64,000 nucleotides of DNA from Microvirga tunisiensis (GTDB taxonomy: Bacteria; Pseudomonadota; Alphaproteobacteria; Rhizobiales; Beijerinckiaceae), in NCBI RefSeq assembly GCF_009296175.1, contig NZ_VOSK01000004.1:1-64000 (forward strand), read 5' to 3'. The stretch's first letter is position 1. The number at the start of each line of letters is the position of its first letter. The position numbers and the translations under genes were made by a program. The notes beneath the pieces are model-generated. The model was not told where the DNA came from. It searched no databases and saw only the letters and a list, made by a program, of their open reading frames with translations. Shown here piece after piece: positions 10,966 through 20,788 of this stretch.

Positions 10966-12120
10966 ATGAAGATCACCGCGATCAAGAGCTACGCCGTCAA
11001 GGTCGGAATCCGGAACCAGCTTCTGGTGAAGGTCGAGACGGATGAGGGCATTTTCGGCTGGGGCGAGAGTGGCCTCTCCGGCCGTGAGAAAGCCGTCGTC
11101 GGCGCGCTCGAGCATTATGCCGAATTCCTGCGCGGCCGCGATCCCTTCAAGATCGGCGCCCTGTGGCAGGAGATGTACCGCAGCCAGTATTTCGAGGGCG
11201 GCCGTGTGCTGCAGGCCGCGATCTCGGCCATCGACATTGCGCTCCACGACATCAAGGGCAAGGCTCTCGGCGTGCCTGTGTACGAGCTCCTCGGAGGCAA
11301 GCAGCGCGACCGTATTCCGACCTTCGCGACCACCTTCGCGGAGCCTGGTCCGGCGATGATCGAACAGGCGCAGATGTTGGTCGAGCATGGCTGGACGGCC
11401 ATGCGCCTCTCGCCCTCCGGCCACGAGCACAAGGACATCTACGAGCCGCGTGAGCATATTGCGACGACCGCGAAGTGGTGCGTGAAGGCCCGCGAAACCC
11501 TTGGCGGCGATATCGTCCTTGGCATCGACTATCACCACCGCCTCAGCGTCGCGGAGGCCGCGAGCTTCTGCCAAAAGATGCCGTCCGGCACCCTCGACTT
11601 TCTCGAGGAGCCGATCCGCGATGAGTCGCCGAGTTCCTACGAGGCGCTGCGTCGCCTGACCGACATTCCCTTCGCCATCGGCGAGGAGTTCGCGTCGAAA
11701 TGGCAGTTTCAGCCCTATATCGAGCGCGACATCCATCAATACAATCGCCTCGATGTCTGCAATGTCGGCGGCCTGACGGAATCGATGAAGGTCGCCGCCT
11801 GGAGCGAGACCCATTACGTCGACATGATGCCGCACAACCCGCTCGGGCCTGTCTGCACGGCGGCGACCATCCATTTCTCGGCCGCTGTCCCGAACTTTTC
11901 CTGGCTCGAAACCCGCGCGAGCCCCGCGGAAACGCATCTCGGTTTCGACAACTCGGACTTTTTCCCAGCTCAGCCGCGGCTGCAGGGCGCGCATTATGTC
12001 GTTCCCGATGCACCCGGTCTCGGTATTGAGGTCAACGAGGAGCTGATCGCGAGGCAGAGCTTCGAGTTCTGGGAGGCGCCGCACCTGAGGAGGCGGGACG
12101 GCTCGGTGACCAACTGGTGA
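10966..12120 (+). CDS. Sugar-acid dehydratase, galactonate-dehydratase-like (enolase superfamily)
   Basis: A 384-residue mandelate-racemase-subgroup enzyme close in layout to DgoD. Matching motifs include VETDEGIFGWGE in the cap, LGIDYHHR (DgoD GLDFHGR, with catalytic His), FLEEP, AIGEEF, and MPHNPLGP (DgoD APHCPLGP, the second catalytic His). It follows ManD by 12 bases with a GAGGACGAG ribosome site. The predicted reaction is dehydration of an aldonic or aldaric acid to a 3-deoxy-2-keto acid. Exact specificity cannot be read from sequence, so I give no symbol. Confidence 0.78.
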   Translation: MKITAIKSYAVKVGIRNQLLVKVETDEGIFGWGESGLSGREKAVVGALEHYAEFLRGRDPFKIGALWQEMYRSQYFEGGRVLQAAISAIDIALHDIKGKALGVPVYELLGGKQRDRIPTFATTFAEPGPAMIEQAQMLVEHGWTAMRLSPSGHEHKDIYEPREHIATTAKWCVKARETLGGDIVLGIDYHHRLSVAEAASFCQKMPSGTLDFLEEPIRDESPSSYEALRRLTDIPFAIGEEFASKWQFQPYIERDIHQYNRLDVCNVGGLTESMKVAAWSETHYVDMMPHNPLGPVCTAATIHFSAAVPNFSWLETRASPAETHLGFDNSDFFPAQPRLQGAHYVVPDAPGLGIEVNEELIARQSFEFWEAPHLRRRDGSVTNW

Positions 12121-12181
12121 CAGCCGACGGCGGCAGGGTGATACTGCCCATCGAACATCATCACGGAGGGGCCGTTCGATC

Positions 12182-13075
12182 ATGACTTCCTTGAAACCGG
12201 TCCGCTCCGTCCTCGTCACGGGCGCGGGAGGCAATCTCGGCCAGAAGCTGATCGCTCATCTCCTGGCACAGGACTGGTGCGTGCGGATCGTCGCACTCGA
12301 TCGCTCGACGCCGTCATCCATGACGCCTGCGGATCGGGTGCAATGGGTCGCGGGTGATCTTGCGGATCCCTCCGACATGCGATGGCATGAGGCCTTGGCC
12401 GGGGTCGATGCTGCGGTGCATTTCGCAGCCCAGAATCCGTATCCCGATGCGCCCTGGAGCGATGCCAGCGCGTCCTTCGACATGACCCTGGCCCTGCTGG
12501 CGGCGGTCGGCCGGGCCGGACTGCAACGGATCGTGTTCGCCTCATCCAACCACGTGATGGGGCAATACAAGGACGCGCCCCTGGCCGATGCCCTGACTCC
12601 CGGCGCCTTGACGACGTCCCTGCCGCCGGGGCCGGGGACGCGCTGGTTCAACGGCCGGGAGATGCTCCAGGGCTTTGCCTATGCGGCGTCCAAGCTGATG
12701 GGCGAGCGAGCCTGCCTCTCCGAGGCGCACCGGTCGAACGGCAGGCTGACCAGCGTCTGCGTTCGGATCGGCTGGTGCCAGCCGGGAGAGAACAGGCCGG
12801 AGACGATCAACACGTCCGGCCTGCCCGGCGAGGAAACGAATGCCGGCCCGGACACCGAGCGTGATCTGCGGTGGTTCCGCAACATGTGGCTCTCGAACCG
12901 GGACTTCGCGGCCGTCATGGAACGGGCGCTTCTCGCCGATGCGGAAGCCTGGCCGCAGCCTGGGATCGTGGTCAACGGCATGTCGGCCAATCGAGGCATG
13001 CCATGGGATATCGAGACCACCCGCCGGCTCATCGGCTACGAGCCGCAGGACGATATCTGGGACCATGTCGTTTGA
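12182..13075 (+). CDS. NAD-dependent epimerase/dehydratase, uronate-dehydrogenase-like
   Basis: A 297-residue short-chain extended-type oxidoreductase. It has the GxxGxxG NAD motif (VTGAGGNLG), FASSNHVMGQY, as in uronate dehydrogenase FASSNH, and the catalytic Y-x-x-x-K (YAASK). The later VNGMSANRGMPWD matches the uronate dehydrogenase tail. Uronate dehydrogenase oxidises glucuronate or galacturonate to the aldarolactone. With the two upstream dehydratases and the ABC importer it suggests hexuronate or aldonate catabolism. A strong ACGGAGG site lies upstream. There is an insert of about 25 residues after the SSNH motif compared with Agrobacterium Udh, so substrate is uncertain. Confidence 0.75.
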   Translation: MTSLKPVRSVLVTGAGGNLGQKLIAHLLAQDWCVRIVALDRSTPSSMTPADRVQWVAGDLADPSDMRWHEALAGVDAAVHFAAQNPYPDAPWSDASASFDMTLALLAAVGRAGLQRIVFASSNHVMGQYKDAPLADALTPGALTTSLPPGPGTRWFNGREMLQGFAYAASKLMGERACLSEAHRSNGRLTSVCVRIGWCQPGENRPETINTSGLPGEETNAGPDTERDLRWFRNMWLSNRDFAAVMERALLADAEAWPQPGIVVNGMSANRGMPWDIETTRRLIGYEPQDDIWDHVV

Positions 13076-13134
13076 GGCTCTGTTTGGATTTAGGAAGCAA
13101 GGCCCCTCGAGCATTATGTGCACAAGCCCTGGAT

Positions 13135-13223
13135 GTCATGGCCGGGCTTGTCCCGGTCATCCCGATCCAATGAGCACAGCGCTTCAACCAAACGAGATCA
13201 CCGGCACAAGGCCGGTGATGACG
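13135..13223. repeat. REP-like repeat family A, copy 2
   Basis: Same bipartite hairpin as at 2923. The left half is ATGGCCGGGCTTGTCCCGG followed by TCATCCCGATC, and the right half is TCACCGGCACAAGGCCGGTGA. The central 20-odd bases differ from copy 1. It lies between the uronate-dehydrogenase-like gene and the broken DMT transporter. Confidence 0.85.
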
Positions 13224-13321
13224 AAGGACGTGAAGGGCACCGGTCCCAAGGCCCCTGGGAGCATGGCAGGCCTTCCGACGCGGCATTTGTGGTGCAGGCT
13301 GGGGCCGAGTTATCCATCATC

Positions 13322-14217
13322 ATGACTCTGCGTGATTTCTCCCTAATGCTCGTGGTCTGCCTCCTGTGGGCGGCCCATACGGTCGTAAGCAAGATCGTCG
13401 TCTCGGACATGGCGATCCCGCCATTGTTCTATGCGGCCATCCGCTACGGCATCGTCGCCATGCTGGCACTGCCCTGGCTCCTGCCGATGCCCCGACCGAC
13501 CTGGCGCATCCTTCTGGTCGGGTCCTGATGGGGGGAGGCGGCTTTGCTCTCTTCTTCCTAGGCATCCGGACTGCGAGCCCGTCGAGCGCTGCCATCGTGT
13601 CGCAGCTCGGCCTGCCGATCACGACCCTTCTGTCGGTCGCGATACTGGGAGAGAAGGTCTATTGGAAGCGGGGCCTGGGCATTACGCTGACTTTCGTGGG
13701 CGGCGTGCTCGTGATGTGGGATCCAGCCGGCGGCTTTCCGATCTCGGGCGGCCTCGCCCTGATCCTGGGATCCGCGGCCGCGGGCTCGCTGGCGGCCGTG
13801 ATAATGAAGCAGATGGAGGGCGTGCAGCCGCTGCGGTTCCAGGCCTGGATCGGCCTTGCTTCCGTTCTGCCGCTGACCTTACTCACCGCGAGCCTCGAGG
13901 CCAACCAGATCCCGCGCGCGATGGAGGCCGGCTGGGCCTTCCTGGCGGCTCTGCTGTTTTCTGCCCTGATCGTGTCCCTGGTGGCCCACACCATCTATTA
14001 CGGGCTCATCGGAAAATACCCCGCCAACCTGATCGCGCCCCTGACGATCATGAACCCGCTGATGACCGTGGCACTCGGACTTCTCATCACGGGGGATCAT
14101 TTCGACCTGCGAATGGGGATCGGCACAGGCATTGCGCTCTGCGGCGTCCTGATCATCACCCTGAGACGCAATCACGTCATGCCTCTGGCGGCCCTCGTGT
14201 GGGATCGCCAGCGGTAG
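13322..14217 (+). pseudogene. DMT/EamA-family transporter broken by one frameshift
   Basis: Bases 13322-13528 encode MTLRDFSLMLVVCLLWAAHT to ...RILLVGS then TGA. The remaining transporter continues in another frame from about 13522 (VLMGGGGFALFFLGIR...) to 14217. Restoring one G in the GGG run at 13520-13522 would give a continuous 298-residue, ten-helix drug/metabolite exporter (two EamA repeats) reading V-G-V-L-M across the junction. So it is either a recent pseudogene or an assembly homopolymer error. Substrate is unknown; family members export amino acids or metabolites. It is the last plus-strand gene before a convergent minus-strand operon. Confidence 0.85.
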
Positions 14218-14229
14218 CGCTCGCCCCGC

Positions 14230-15228
14230 TCAATCCAGCCATGCCTCGACGCCCAGGCCTCGGGCCCTCGCCTCATGCCAGCAATGGGTTGCGCAGGCGA
14301 GATCCTGCGCTGCGATGCCGAGCGAGCGGTAGAGCGTGATGTCGCTGGCCGCCTCACGCCCTGCCGCCTTTTCCGCAAGAACCTCGCCGATCTCTGCCAG
14401 CACGTGCTCACGTTGGATGCGGCCGCTCTCGAGCGCATGGATGACTTCGCCGGCCTGCGCGAAAGTGGAGGGCCGGTAGTCGACGTAGAGCCGGGAGCGC
14501 GCCACCATCTCCTCGTCGATCTCGCGCTTCGAGGGGATCGAGGCGCCGACCACGTTCAGATGGGTGCCCGGCGTCACCCACTCGCCCATCAGGACAGGCT
14601 CGGGCGAGGACGTGACGGTGCAGACGAGGTCGGCTCCCTCGACGGCGGAGCGAACGTCGTCGAACACGCTGACGGCGAGGCCGGGATAGCGTTCAGCGGC
14701 ATGGGACGCGAAGGCATCCGCCTTCTCGCGCCGCCGCCCGACCATCCGCACCTCCCGGATCGAAGGCCGCACGCAGAGCATGGCCTCGAGGTGATGCTCG
14801 GCCTGTTCGCCGACCCCGACCATCACGAGCGTGCCGCAATCCGGCCGAGCGAGCGCCCGCGTCGCCACCGCGCTCGCGGCGGCCGTGCGCACTGCGGTCA
14901 AAAGCCCGGCATTCATCATGGCGATCGCCGAGCCGTGCTCCGGCTCGAACAGGACGATCGCTCCCTGATGGGAAGAGTATCCGGCATCGGGATTGCCGGG
15001 GAACAGGCTCACCAGCTTCACGCCGAAGCATGCCTCGACCTGATCATTGCCCGGCATGAGCGCGCCGGGCATGACACCCATCTTGTTCGGTGCGCCGACG
15101 TCGACGACCGATCGCAGCGGCAGGTTGGCCGCGCTGGCAGAGACCGCGATCATCGCTCGCTGGACGACTTCGATGGCGTCGGTCATCGGCAGGAGCGACC
15201 GGATTTCCTTGTCGGAGAGGACGATCAT
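14230..15228 (-). CDS. Ornithine cyclodeaminase / mu-crystallin family protein
   Basis: A 332-residue NAD(P)-dependent Rossmann enzyme. It begins MIVLSDKEIRSLLPM and contains LMPGNDQVEACFGVKLVS in the substrate region, the LTAVRTAAASA segment and the nucleotide loop VGVGEQAEHH (GxGxxA). Family activities include ornithine to proline, alanine dehydrogenase, ketimine reductase and delta1-pyrroline-2-carboxylate reductase. The start at 15228 is chosen because its ATG overlaps the stop of the upstream hydrolase (ATGA), and the residues before it look non-coding. Function within the family is not determined. Confidence 0.85.
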   Translation of the reverse strand: MIVLSDKEIRSLLPMTDAIEVVQRAMIAVSASAANLPLRSVVDVGAPNKMGVMPGALMPGNDQVEACFGVKLVSLFPGNPDAGYSSHQGAIVLFEPEHGSAIAMMNAGLLTAVRTAAASAVATRALARPDCGTLVMVGVGEQAEHHLEAMLCVRPSIREVRMVGRRREKADAFASHAAERYPGLAVSVFDDVRSAVEGADLVCTVTSSPEPVLMGEWVTPGTHLNVVGASIPSKREIDEEMVARSRLYVDYRPSTFAQAGEVIHALESGRIQREHVLAEIGEVLAEKAAGREAASDITLYRSLGIAAQDLACATHCWHEARARGLGVEAWLD

Positions 15229-16079
15229 CGCGCGCGCATTTCCCCTTTGCCCCAGCCGTCGCCCGCGACGGGCAGGCCGAGCTGCTCTTCGAGCAGCGCC
15301 ACATAGAGATCCGGTCGCACGACATAGGGAAAGTGTCCACCCCATTCGAAGCGATAAGCCACTGACGGGTTCAGCCGGGCACGCACTGCGTCGCGCATCT
15401 GCGGCGGGATCAGCGGGTCGTCGGCGCCCTCAATCGTCGCAATCCGTTCCCGGGGCAGATCGAGCGGCGGCAATTCGGGCCCGCGCTTCAGCGCATTCAG
15501 CCGCGTGCGGAGCTCCGGCGCGGGAATGCGCCCGGCCGCTTCCGCCATCAGAAGGTCGATTACCTCCGCCTGTTCAGGATGCGCCTCGCGCCAAGCGCCG
15601 AGACCGCGGCCGAACCCCGCGCGGATCTCCTCGATCGGGGCGTTGTCGAGGTCCGAGGAATAGGGCGGGCGGGTCGCAACGTTGGCGACGGAATGCAGCG
15701 TGTTGGCCGCGATGAGCCTCTCGGTGAGATCCGGGTAGGTCGCGGCGAAGTACTGTGCCACGTATCCCCCGAGGGACGAACCGAGCACGGTGACGCGCCC
15801 AAGATCGAGCCTGCCGCACAATTCTGCGAGATCGCTTGCCCACTCGATCACGCCGCCGCTCCTGGGATAAGTGACGGCGACGATGCGGGCGCGGCCCTTC
15901 AGCGCCTCGATCTGCTGCCAGAAGATGTCGGCGCGGCCAAGCGTGCCGGGGATGAGCAGCAGCGCCGGACCACGATCGCCTGCCTGCACGTATCCCCACT
16001 CGCGGCCGCCGACGGCGATCCGCTGTTCGGGATGGAGTTTCGCGAAGCGGTCGCGGTCTGCGATCAGACGGTTGGGCAT
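15225..16079 (-). CDS. Alpha/beta hydrolase
   Basis: A 284-residue alpha/beta-fold hydrolase. The nucleophile elbow is LGSSLGGY (G-x-S-x-G), the oxyanion region is LLLIPGTLG, the acid is probably in GADDPLIPP, and the catalytic His is in WGGHFPY near the C terminus. The arrangement resembles maspardin-like hydrolases. The start at 16079 has GGAGGA 8-9 bases upstream and is preferred over an upstream in-frame start. It is coupled to the ornithine-cyclodeaminase homologue by a 4-base overlap, so the pair may act on one nitrogenous compound. Substrate is unknown. Confidence 0.82.
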   Translation of the reverse strand: MPNRLIADRDRFAKLHPEQRIAVGGREWGYVQAGDRGPALLLIPGTLGRADIFWQQIEALKGRARIVAVTYPRSGGVIEWASDLAELCGRLDLGRVTVLGSSLGGYVAQYFAATYPDLTERLIAANTLHSVANVATRPPYSSDLDNAPIEEIRAGFGRGLGAWREAHPEQAEVIDLLMAEAAGRIPAPELRTRLNALKRGPELPPLDLPRERIATIEGADDPLIPPQMRDAVRARLNPSVAYRFEWGGHFPYVVRPDLYVALLEEQLGLPVAGDGWGKGEMRAR

Positions 16080-16205
16080 GCGGACGGGTCCTCCACTTTC
16101 GGCTTGTTGCGCGCTCCTCTTCGGGGATCGCGCGTATCGCCCGAATGCGCAGTGTACACGAAACCGAGGCGCTGCATGCACAAGCGCTGGTGACGGTTCT
16201 GGGGC

Positions 16206-16960
<755 letters not shown>

Positions 16961-16964
<4 letters not shown>

Positions 16965-17922
16965 CGGGCCGTTCCTCTGATCAGGAGGGCAAGGAAGACG
17001 ATTCCGCCCACGAATTCGACGACGATGCTGAGCGCCGTGTCGAAGGCGAAGATCCGCTCGAGCACGAGCTGTCCGCCGACGATGCAGATGATCGCGAGCA
17101 GGCTCGCGACAGGCAGGATGAAGCGGTGCTTGTGGGTTCCGGCAATCTGATACGCCAGATTGGCGACGAGAAGCCCGAAGAAGGTGACGGGTCCGACGAG
17201 AGCCGTGGATACGGAGACGAGGACCGCAACCAGCATGAGCACGACACTCGTCACCCGGTTGTGGTCGACGCCTAAGTTGACGGCGGTTTCGCGGCCCAGA
17301 GCCAGCACGTCGTAGGTGTGCATGAGCCGCCAGCCGATGACGGATACGGCAGCAACTGCTGCAGAGGAAACAGTCAGCAGGTTGCCATCGACGCTGTTGA
17401 AGTTCGCGAACAGCCGGTCCTGCAGCACGACGAACTCGTTGGGATCGATGATCCGCTGCATGAAGCCGGACAGGCTGCGAAACAGCACGCCGAAGACGAT
17501 GCCGACGAGAAGGAGGAGATGAAGGCTGCGGCTGCTGCCGGAGAACAGCCAGCGGTAGAGAAGGCTGGAGAACGCCACCATCGCGGCGACCTCGATCCCG
17601 AACAGCAGGCGCGGGTCCAGGGCGGTCAGTCCGGCTGATCCCAGGGTGAAGATCAGGCCGGTCTGGATCAGGACGTAGAGGCGTCGAAGCCCATAATCGA
17701 GGGCGTCAGAATCCGGTTGTGGCTCACCGTCTGGAACAGCACGGTCGAAACCGCGATGGCATAGGCGACAAGGACCATGGACAGGACCTTCATGCCGCGG
17801 AACGGGAGGATGAAATCCCACCGTCCTTTGGCGTTCAGCGTCATGAACAGCACGATCACCGCCGCCGCGACGGCAGCGAGGATCAGGAGCACGCGGATCG
17901 GTCGCAGGTCTTTCTTACGCAA
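16961..17922 (-). pseudogene. FecCD-family siderophore permease, second subunit, broken by one frameshift
   Basis: Residues MRKKDLRPIRVLLILAAVAA through TPSIMGFDASTS are read from 17922 and then stop. The rest (LYVLIQTGLIFTLGSAG...) continues in another frame to 16961. Adding one C to the GCC run on the coding strand (plus-strand 17680-17681) restores GFDALYVLIQ, the normal family sequence, and a 320-residue permease with nine to ten helices. The neighbours are intact and the rest of the gene looks under selection, so an assembly error is as likely as true inactivation. If real, the importer may be disabled. Confidence 0.88.
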
Positions 17923-18877
17923 GGCGCTCTCGCCCCTTGAGCAGAAGGACCAGGAAGAGGGTACTGCCGACGATTCCCATGATCGTGCCGATCGGAACCT
18001 CGTAGGGGTAATACACCACGCGGCCGACCACGTCGCAGGCCAGCACGAGAACCGCGCCCATCACGGCGACCCAGGGCAGGGCGCGTCGCATGTTGTCGCC
18101 GATCATCATGCTGACCACGTTCGGCACGATCAGGCCGAGAAACGGCATCATGCCGACCGTGACGACGACGGTCGCCGTGACCATGGACACGATGATCAGG
18201 CCGAAGGACACGATGCTGCGGTAACGCAGGCCGAGGTTCGTGGCGAAATCCCGTCCCATCCCGGCCAGGGTGAGCCGGTCGGCGGCCGCATAGGCCAGAA
18301 GGGTAAGGACAAAAGTCACCCACAACAACTCGTAGCGGCCGCGCAGAACGCCGGAAAAGTCCCCGGTCGTCCAGGCATTCAGGGACTGCATGAGGTCGAA
18401 CCGGTAGGCGAAGAACGTGGTGATCGCGCTGATGATGCCGCCGAGCATGATGCCGACCAGCGGCACGGTCAGGACGGAGCGCAGGGGTACGAGGCGGAGG
18501 ATCCGCAGGAACAGGGCCGTTCCGGCGAGCGCAAAGGCTGCGGCCACCAGCATCTTCCCGATCACCGGGAAGTCGGGGGCGAAGAGCGTGACGATAAGAA
18601 GGCCGAGACTCGCCGCCTCGACCGTGCCCGCCGTGGATGGCTCGACGAACCGGTTCTGGGTCAGCATCTGCATGATCAGCCCGGCCACCGCCATGGCCGT
18701 GCCGGCCAGGATGAGGGCAACGGTTCTGGGAATGCGGGACACCACGAGGATCTGGACGGCGCGCTCTCCCTCCTGAGGAGAGAGGAGGGCGGCGAAGGAC
18801 AGATCGCTCGCGCCGATCAGCAGGCTGATCAGAGCCAGGATCATCACGGCTGCCAGGGCAGGAAGGAGGAGTCTCAC
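17915..18877 (-). CDS. FecCD-family iron-siderophore ABC permease
   Basis: A 320-residue inner-membrane permease. RIPRTVALILAGTAMAVAG matches the family motif R-x-P-R-x-x-x-x-x-x-x-G, TQNRFVEPSTAGTVEAASLG matches the conserved NPL-x-x-P-x-x-x-G region, and PFLGLIVPNVV matches the G-x-x-G-L-x-x-P-x-x cytoplasmic loop. About nine transmembrane segments are present. The downstream permease begins inside its last codons (8-base overlap), showing coupling. It forms the channel half-site with the second permease. Confidence 0.92.
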   Translation of the reverse strand: MRLLLPALAAVMILALISLLIGASDLSFAALLSPQEGERAVQILVVSRIPRTVALILAGTAMAVAGLIMQMLTQNRFVEPSTAGTVEAASLGLLIVTLFAPDFPVIGKMLVAAAFALAGTALFLRILRLVPLRSVLTVPLVGIMLGGIISAITTFFAYRFDLMQSLNAWTTGDFSGVLRGRYELLWVTFVLTLLAYAAADRLTLAGMGRDFATNLGLRYRSIVSFGLIIVSMVTATVVVTVGMMPFLGLIVPNVVSMMIGDNMRRALPWVAVMGAVLVLACDVVGRVVYYPYEVPIGTIMGIVGSTLFLVLLLKGRERLA

Positions 18878-18983
18878 GTTCGCTCGGGGCTTCAGGCGGG
18901 CCTTGGCCCGGCCCGGGGTTCCACATGCAAAAGCGGATCGCTCAGGGAGCGACCCGCAGTCGGTCCGTATCCGGAAAAGCGGC

Positions 18984-19922
18984 TTACTTCTTCATCACGG
19001 CCTTGGCAATCTGGTCGACGCTCGCTTGCAGAGCCGTGAGCCCGCCGCCGACGAGATACCAGTTGACCGGATCGAGATACACGACCTGGCCCTTCGTCCA
19101 GGCCGTGGTCTGGGCCACAAGCTCGTTCTCCAGCACCTTCTTAGCCGCGCCGTTGCCCTGGCCGGTGACCACGTCCCGGTCGATCACGAACAGCCAGTCC
19201 GGATTGGTCTTGAGGATAAATTCCGCCGTCACGGCCTGACCGTGGTTGGTGGTCGCCAGCCCCTCGACCGCGGGTACGATTCCGAACTCGCCGTGCAGCA
19301 CGCCGAAGCGCGAGCCCGGTCCATAGGCGCTCATCTTGCCACCTGTCGTCAGCACTAGCAGGCCCTTGCCAGCCTTGGCCGCATCCTGGCGCAGGTCGGC
19401 CATGGACTTCTCGAGCTTCGCCAATTGGGACTCGGCTTCAGCCTGCTTGTCGAAGATCTTGCCGAGAAGCTGGACGTTGCGCTTCACGCTGCCGAGAAAG
19501 TCCTTCGGGTCGACAGTCAGGTCGATGGTCGGGGCAATCTTCGCCAGATCGGCATATTTCGCGCTGGAGCGGCCACCCACGATGATCAGGTCCGGGTCGG
19601 CCCCGTTGACGGCCTCGTAATCCGGCTCGAACAGGGTGCCGACCTTCTCGTATTTGTCCGAGCCGTACTTCGCCAGATACTCCGGGAACCGTGAGGTCGG
19701 GACGCCGGAGACCTCCACGCCCAGGGCATTCAACGTGTCGAGCGAGGCCATGTCGAAGGCGACAACCTTCTTGAGCTTTGCGGGAACGGTCGTCGCACCC
19801 TTGGCATGTTGGATTGTCAGGTCCTGCACATGGGCGCCGATCGTCAAGGGGGCGAGGGCGAGTGCCCCGGCGACAAGGGCTGCCAGGGGACGGGGGCAGC
19901 GGGCAGAGAAAGTCATCATCAC
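18984..19922 (-). CDS. Siderophore ABC transporter substrate-binding protein (CeuE/VctP-like)
   Basis: A 312-residue periplasmic binding protein with an N-terminal signal peptide (MMMTFSARCPRPLAALVAGA...) cleaved around residues 28-32. No lipobox cysteine is seen, as expected for a soluble protein. The Fhud/CeuE class is indicated by KKVVAFDMASLDTLNALGVEVSG, DLIIVGGRSS and the long linker helix. Relatives bind ferric catecholates such as enterobactin or vibriobactin breakdown products. It heads the ABC set after a 106-base gap from the first permease. Confidence 0.9.
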   Translation of the reverse strand: MMMTFSARCPRPLAALVAGALALAPLTIGAHVQDLTIQHAKGATTVPAKLKKVVAFDMASLDTLNALGVEVSGVPTSRFPEYLAKYGSDKYEKVGTLFEPDYEAVNGADPDLIIVGGRSSAKYADLAKIAPTIDLTVDPKDFLGSVKRNVQLLGKIFDKQAEAESQLAKLEKSMADLRQDAAKAGKGLLVLTTGGKMSAYGPGSRFGVLHGEFGIVPAVEGLATTNHGQAVTAEFILKTNPDWLFVIDRDVVTGQGNGAAKKVLENELVAQTTAWTKGQVVYLDPVNWYLVGGGLTALQASVDQIAKAVMKK

Positions 19923-19964
19923 TCCAATTCTCCGGTTATCGATCTTCCTTCGGCCTTCGGGAGC

Positions 19965-20726
19965 TCAGTCGTCCACGTGGTCGTGTCCGCCGATCCGCCC
20001 CGGACGCCAATAGCCTTCCGATGAGATCTGATCGCGGGCGAGCCCGCGGGCCAAAAGGGTATGGCGCTGACGGCGAACATTGCTGGTTTCGCCGATGATG
20101 TAAGCGTGGCCGTTGCCCGGCGGCAGGGCGAGATCCTGTAGCATGCCGTTCATCAACTCGCTCGGTCCGGCCGGTGCGCCATTGCGATGCACCCAGCGAA
20201 TGACCGCATCCGTTTCCGTTTTCAGATCGATCTCGCCATTTCTGTCATCGACCTCGATGAAGACGAACGCCTTCGCTCCGACCGGCATCGTCTCTAGGAT
20301 ATGGGCGATGGCCGGAATGCAGGTCTCGTCGCCCGTCAGGAGATGCCAATCCGCATCCGGGCGCAGCACGGTGCCTCCGCGTGGTCCGCGCGCCTCGATC
20401 ATATCGCCGGGCTTCGCCTGCCGCGCCCAGGTGGGGGCCGGCGTCTCGCCGTGCAGAACGAAATCGATGCTGATCGTACCCGCCGTACGATCCATGCCGC
20501 GGATCGTATAGTCCCGCCGTCCCGTCTCACCGTCGGCCAAGGGGATCATCAGGACGATGGCCTGGCCCGGCTTGTAGGCGAACTCACCGATATCGTCCGC
20601 CGTCAGGACGACGCGGCGCATGTTGGGTTCCACGTCGACGCTGTCGACGACCCGAAGAGCCCAGCTCCTCAATGGAGGCCGTTGGCGGGGCCTCTCGTGG
20701 ATGTCCGGCTTGCTGTCCTGTGTCAT
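19965..20726 (-). CDS. Siderophore-interacting protein (ViuB-like ferric-siderophore reductase)
   Basis: A 253-residue cytoplasmic flavoprotein. It has an FAD-binding domain with R-R-D-Y-T-I-R (RxYT motif), then a SIP C-terminal domain with HLLTGDETCIPAIA, and the conserved ending GYWRPGRIGGHDH. Such proteins reduce Fe(III)-siderophores with NAD(P)H to release iron. It lies between the TonB receptor and the binding protein, all on the minus strand, giving a full path from outer membrane to cytosol. Confidence 0.93.
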   Translation of the reverse strand: MTQDSKPDIHERPRQRPPLRSWALRVVDSVDVEPNMRRVVLTADDIGEFAYKPGQAIVLMIPLADGETGRRDYTIRGMDRTAGTISIDFVLHGETPAPTWARQAKPGDMIEARGPRGGTVLRPDADWHLLTGDETCIPAIAHILETMPVGAKAFVFIEVDDRNGEIDLKTETDAVIRWVHRNGAPAGPSELMNGMLQDLALPPGNGHAYIIGETSNVRRQRHTLLARGLARDQISSEGYWRPGRIGGHDHVDD

Positions 20727-20788
20727 GCCTGTTCCTGTTCGGGGCCATCGCGTGGCCGAAACGGTCGGGGAGGGGGCTCGTCCGGGGC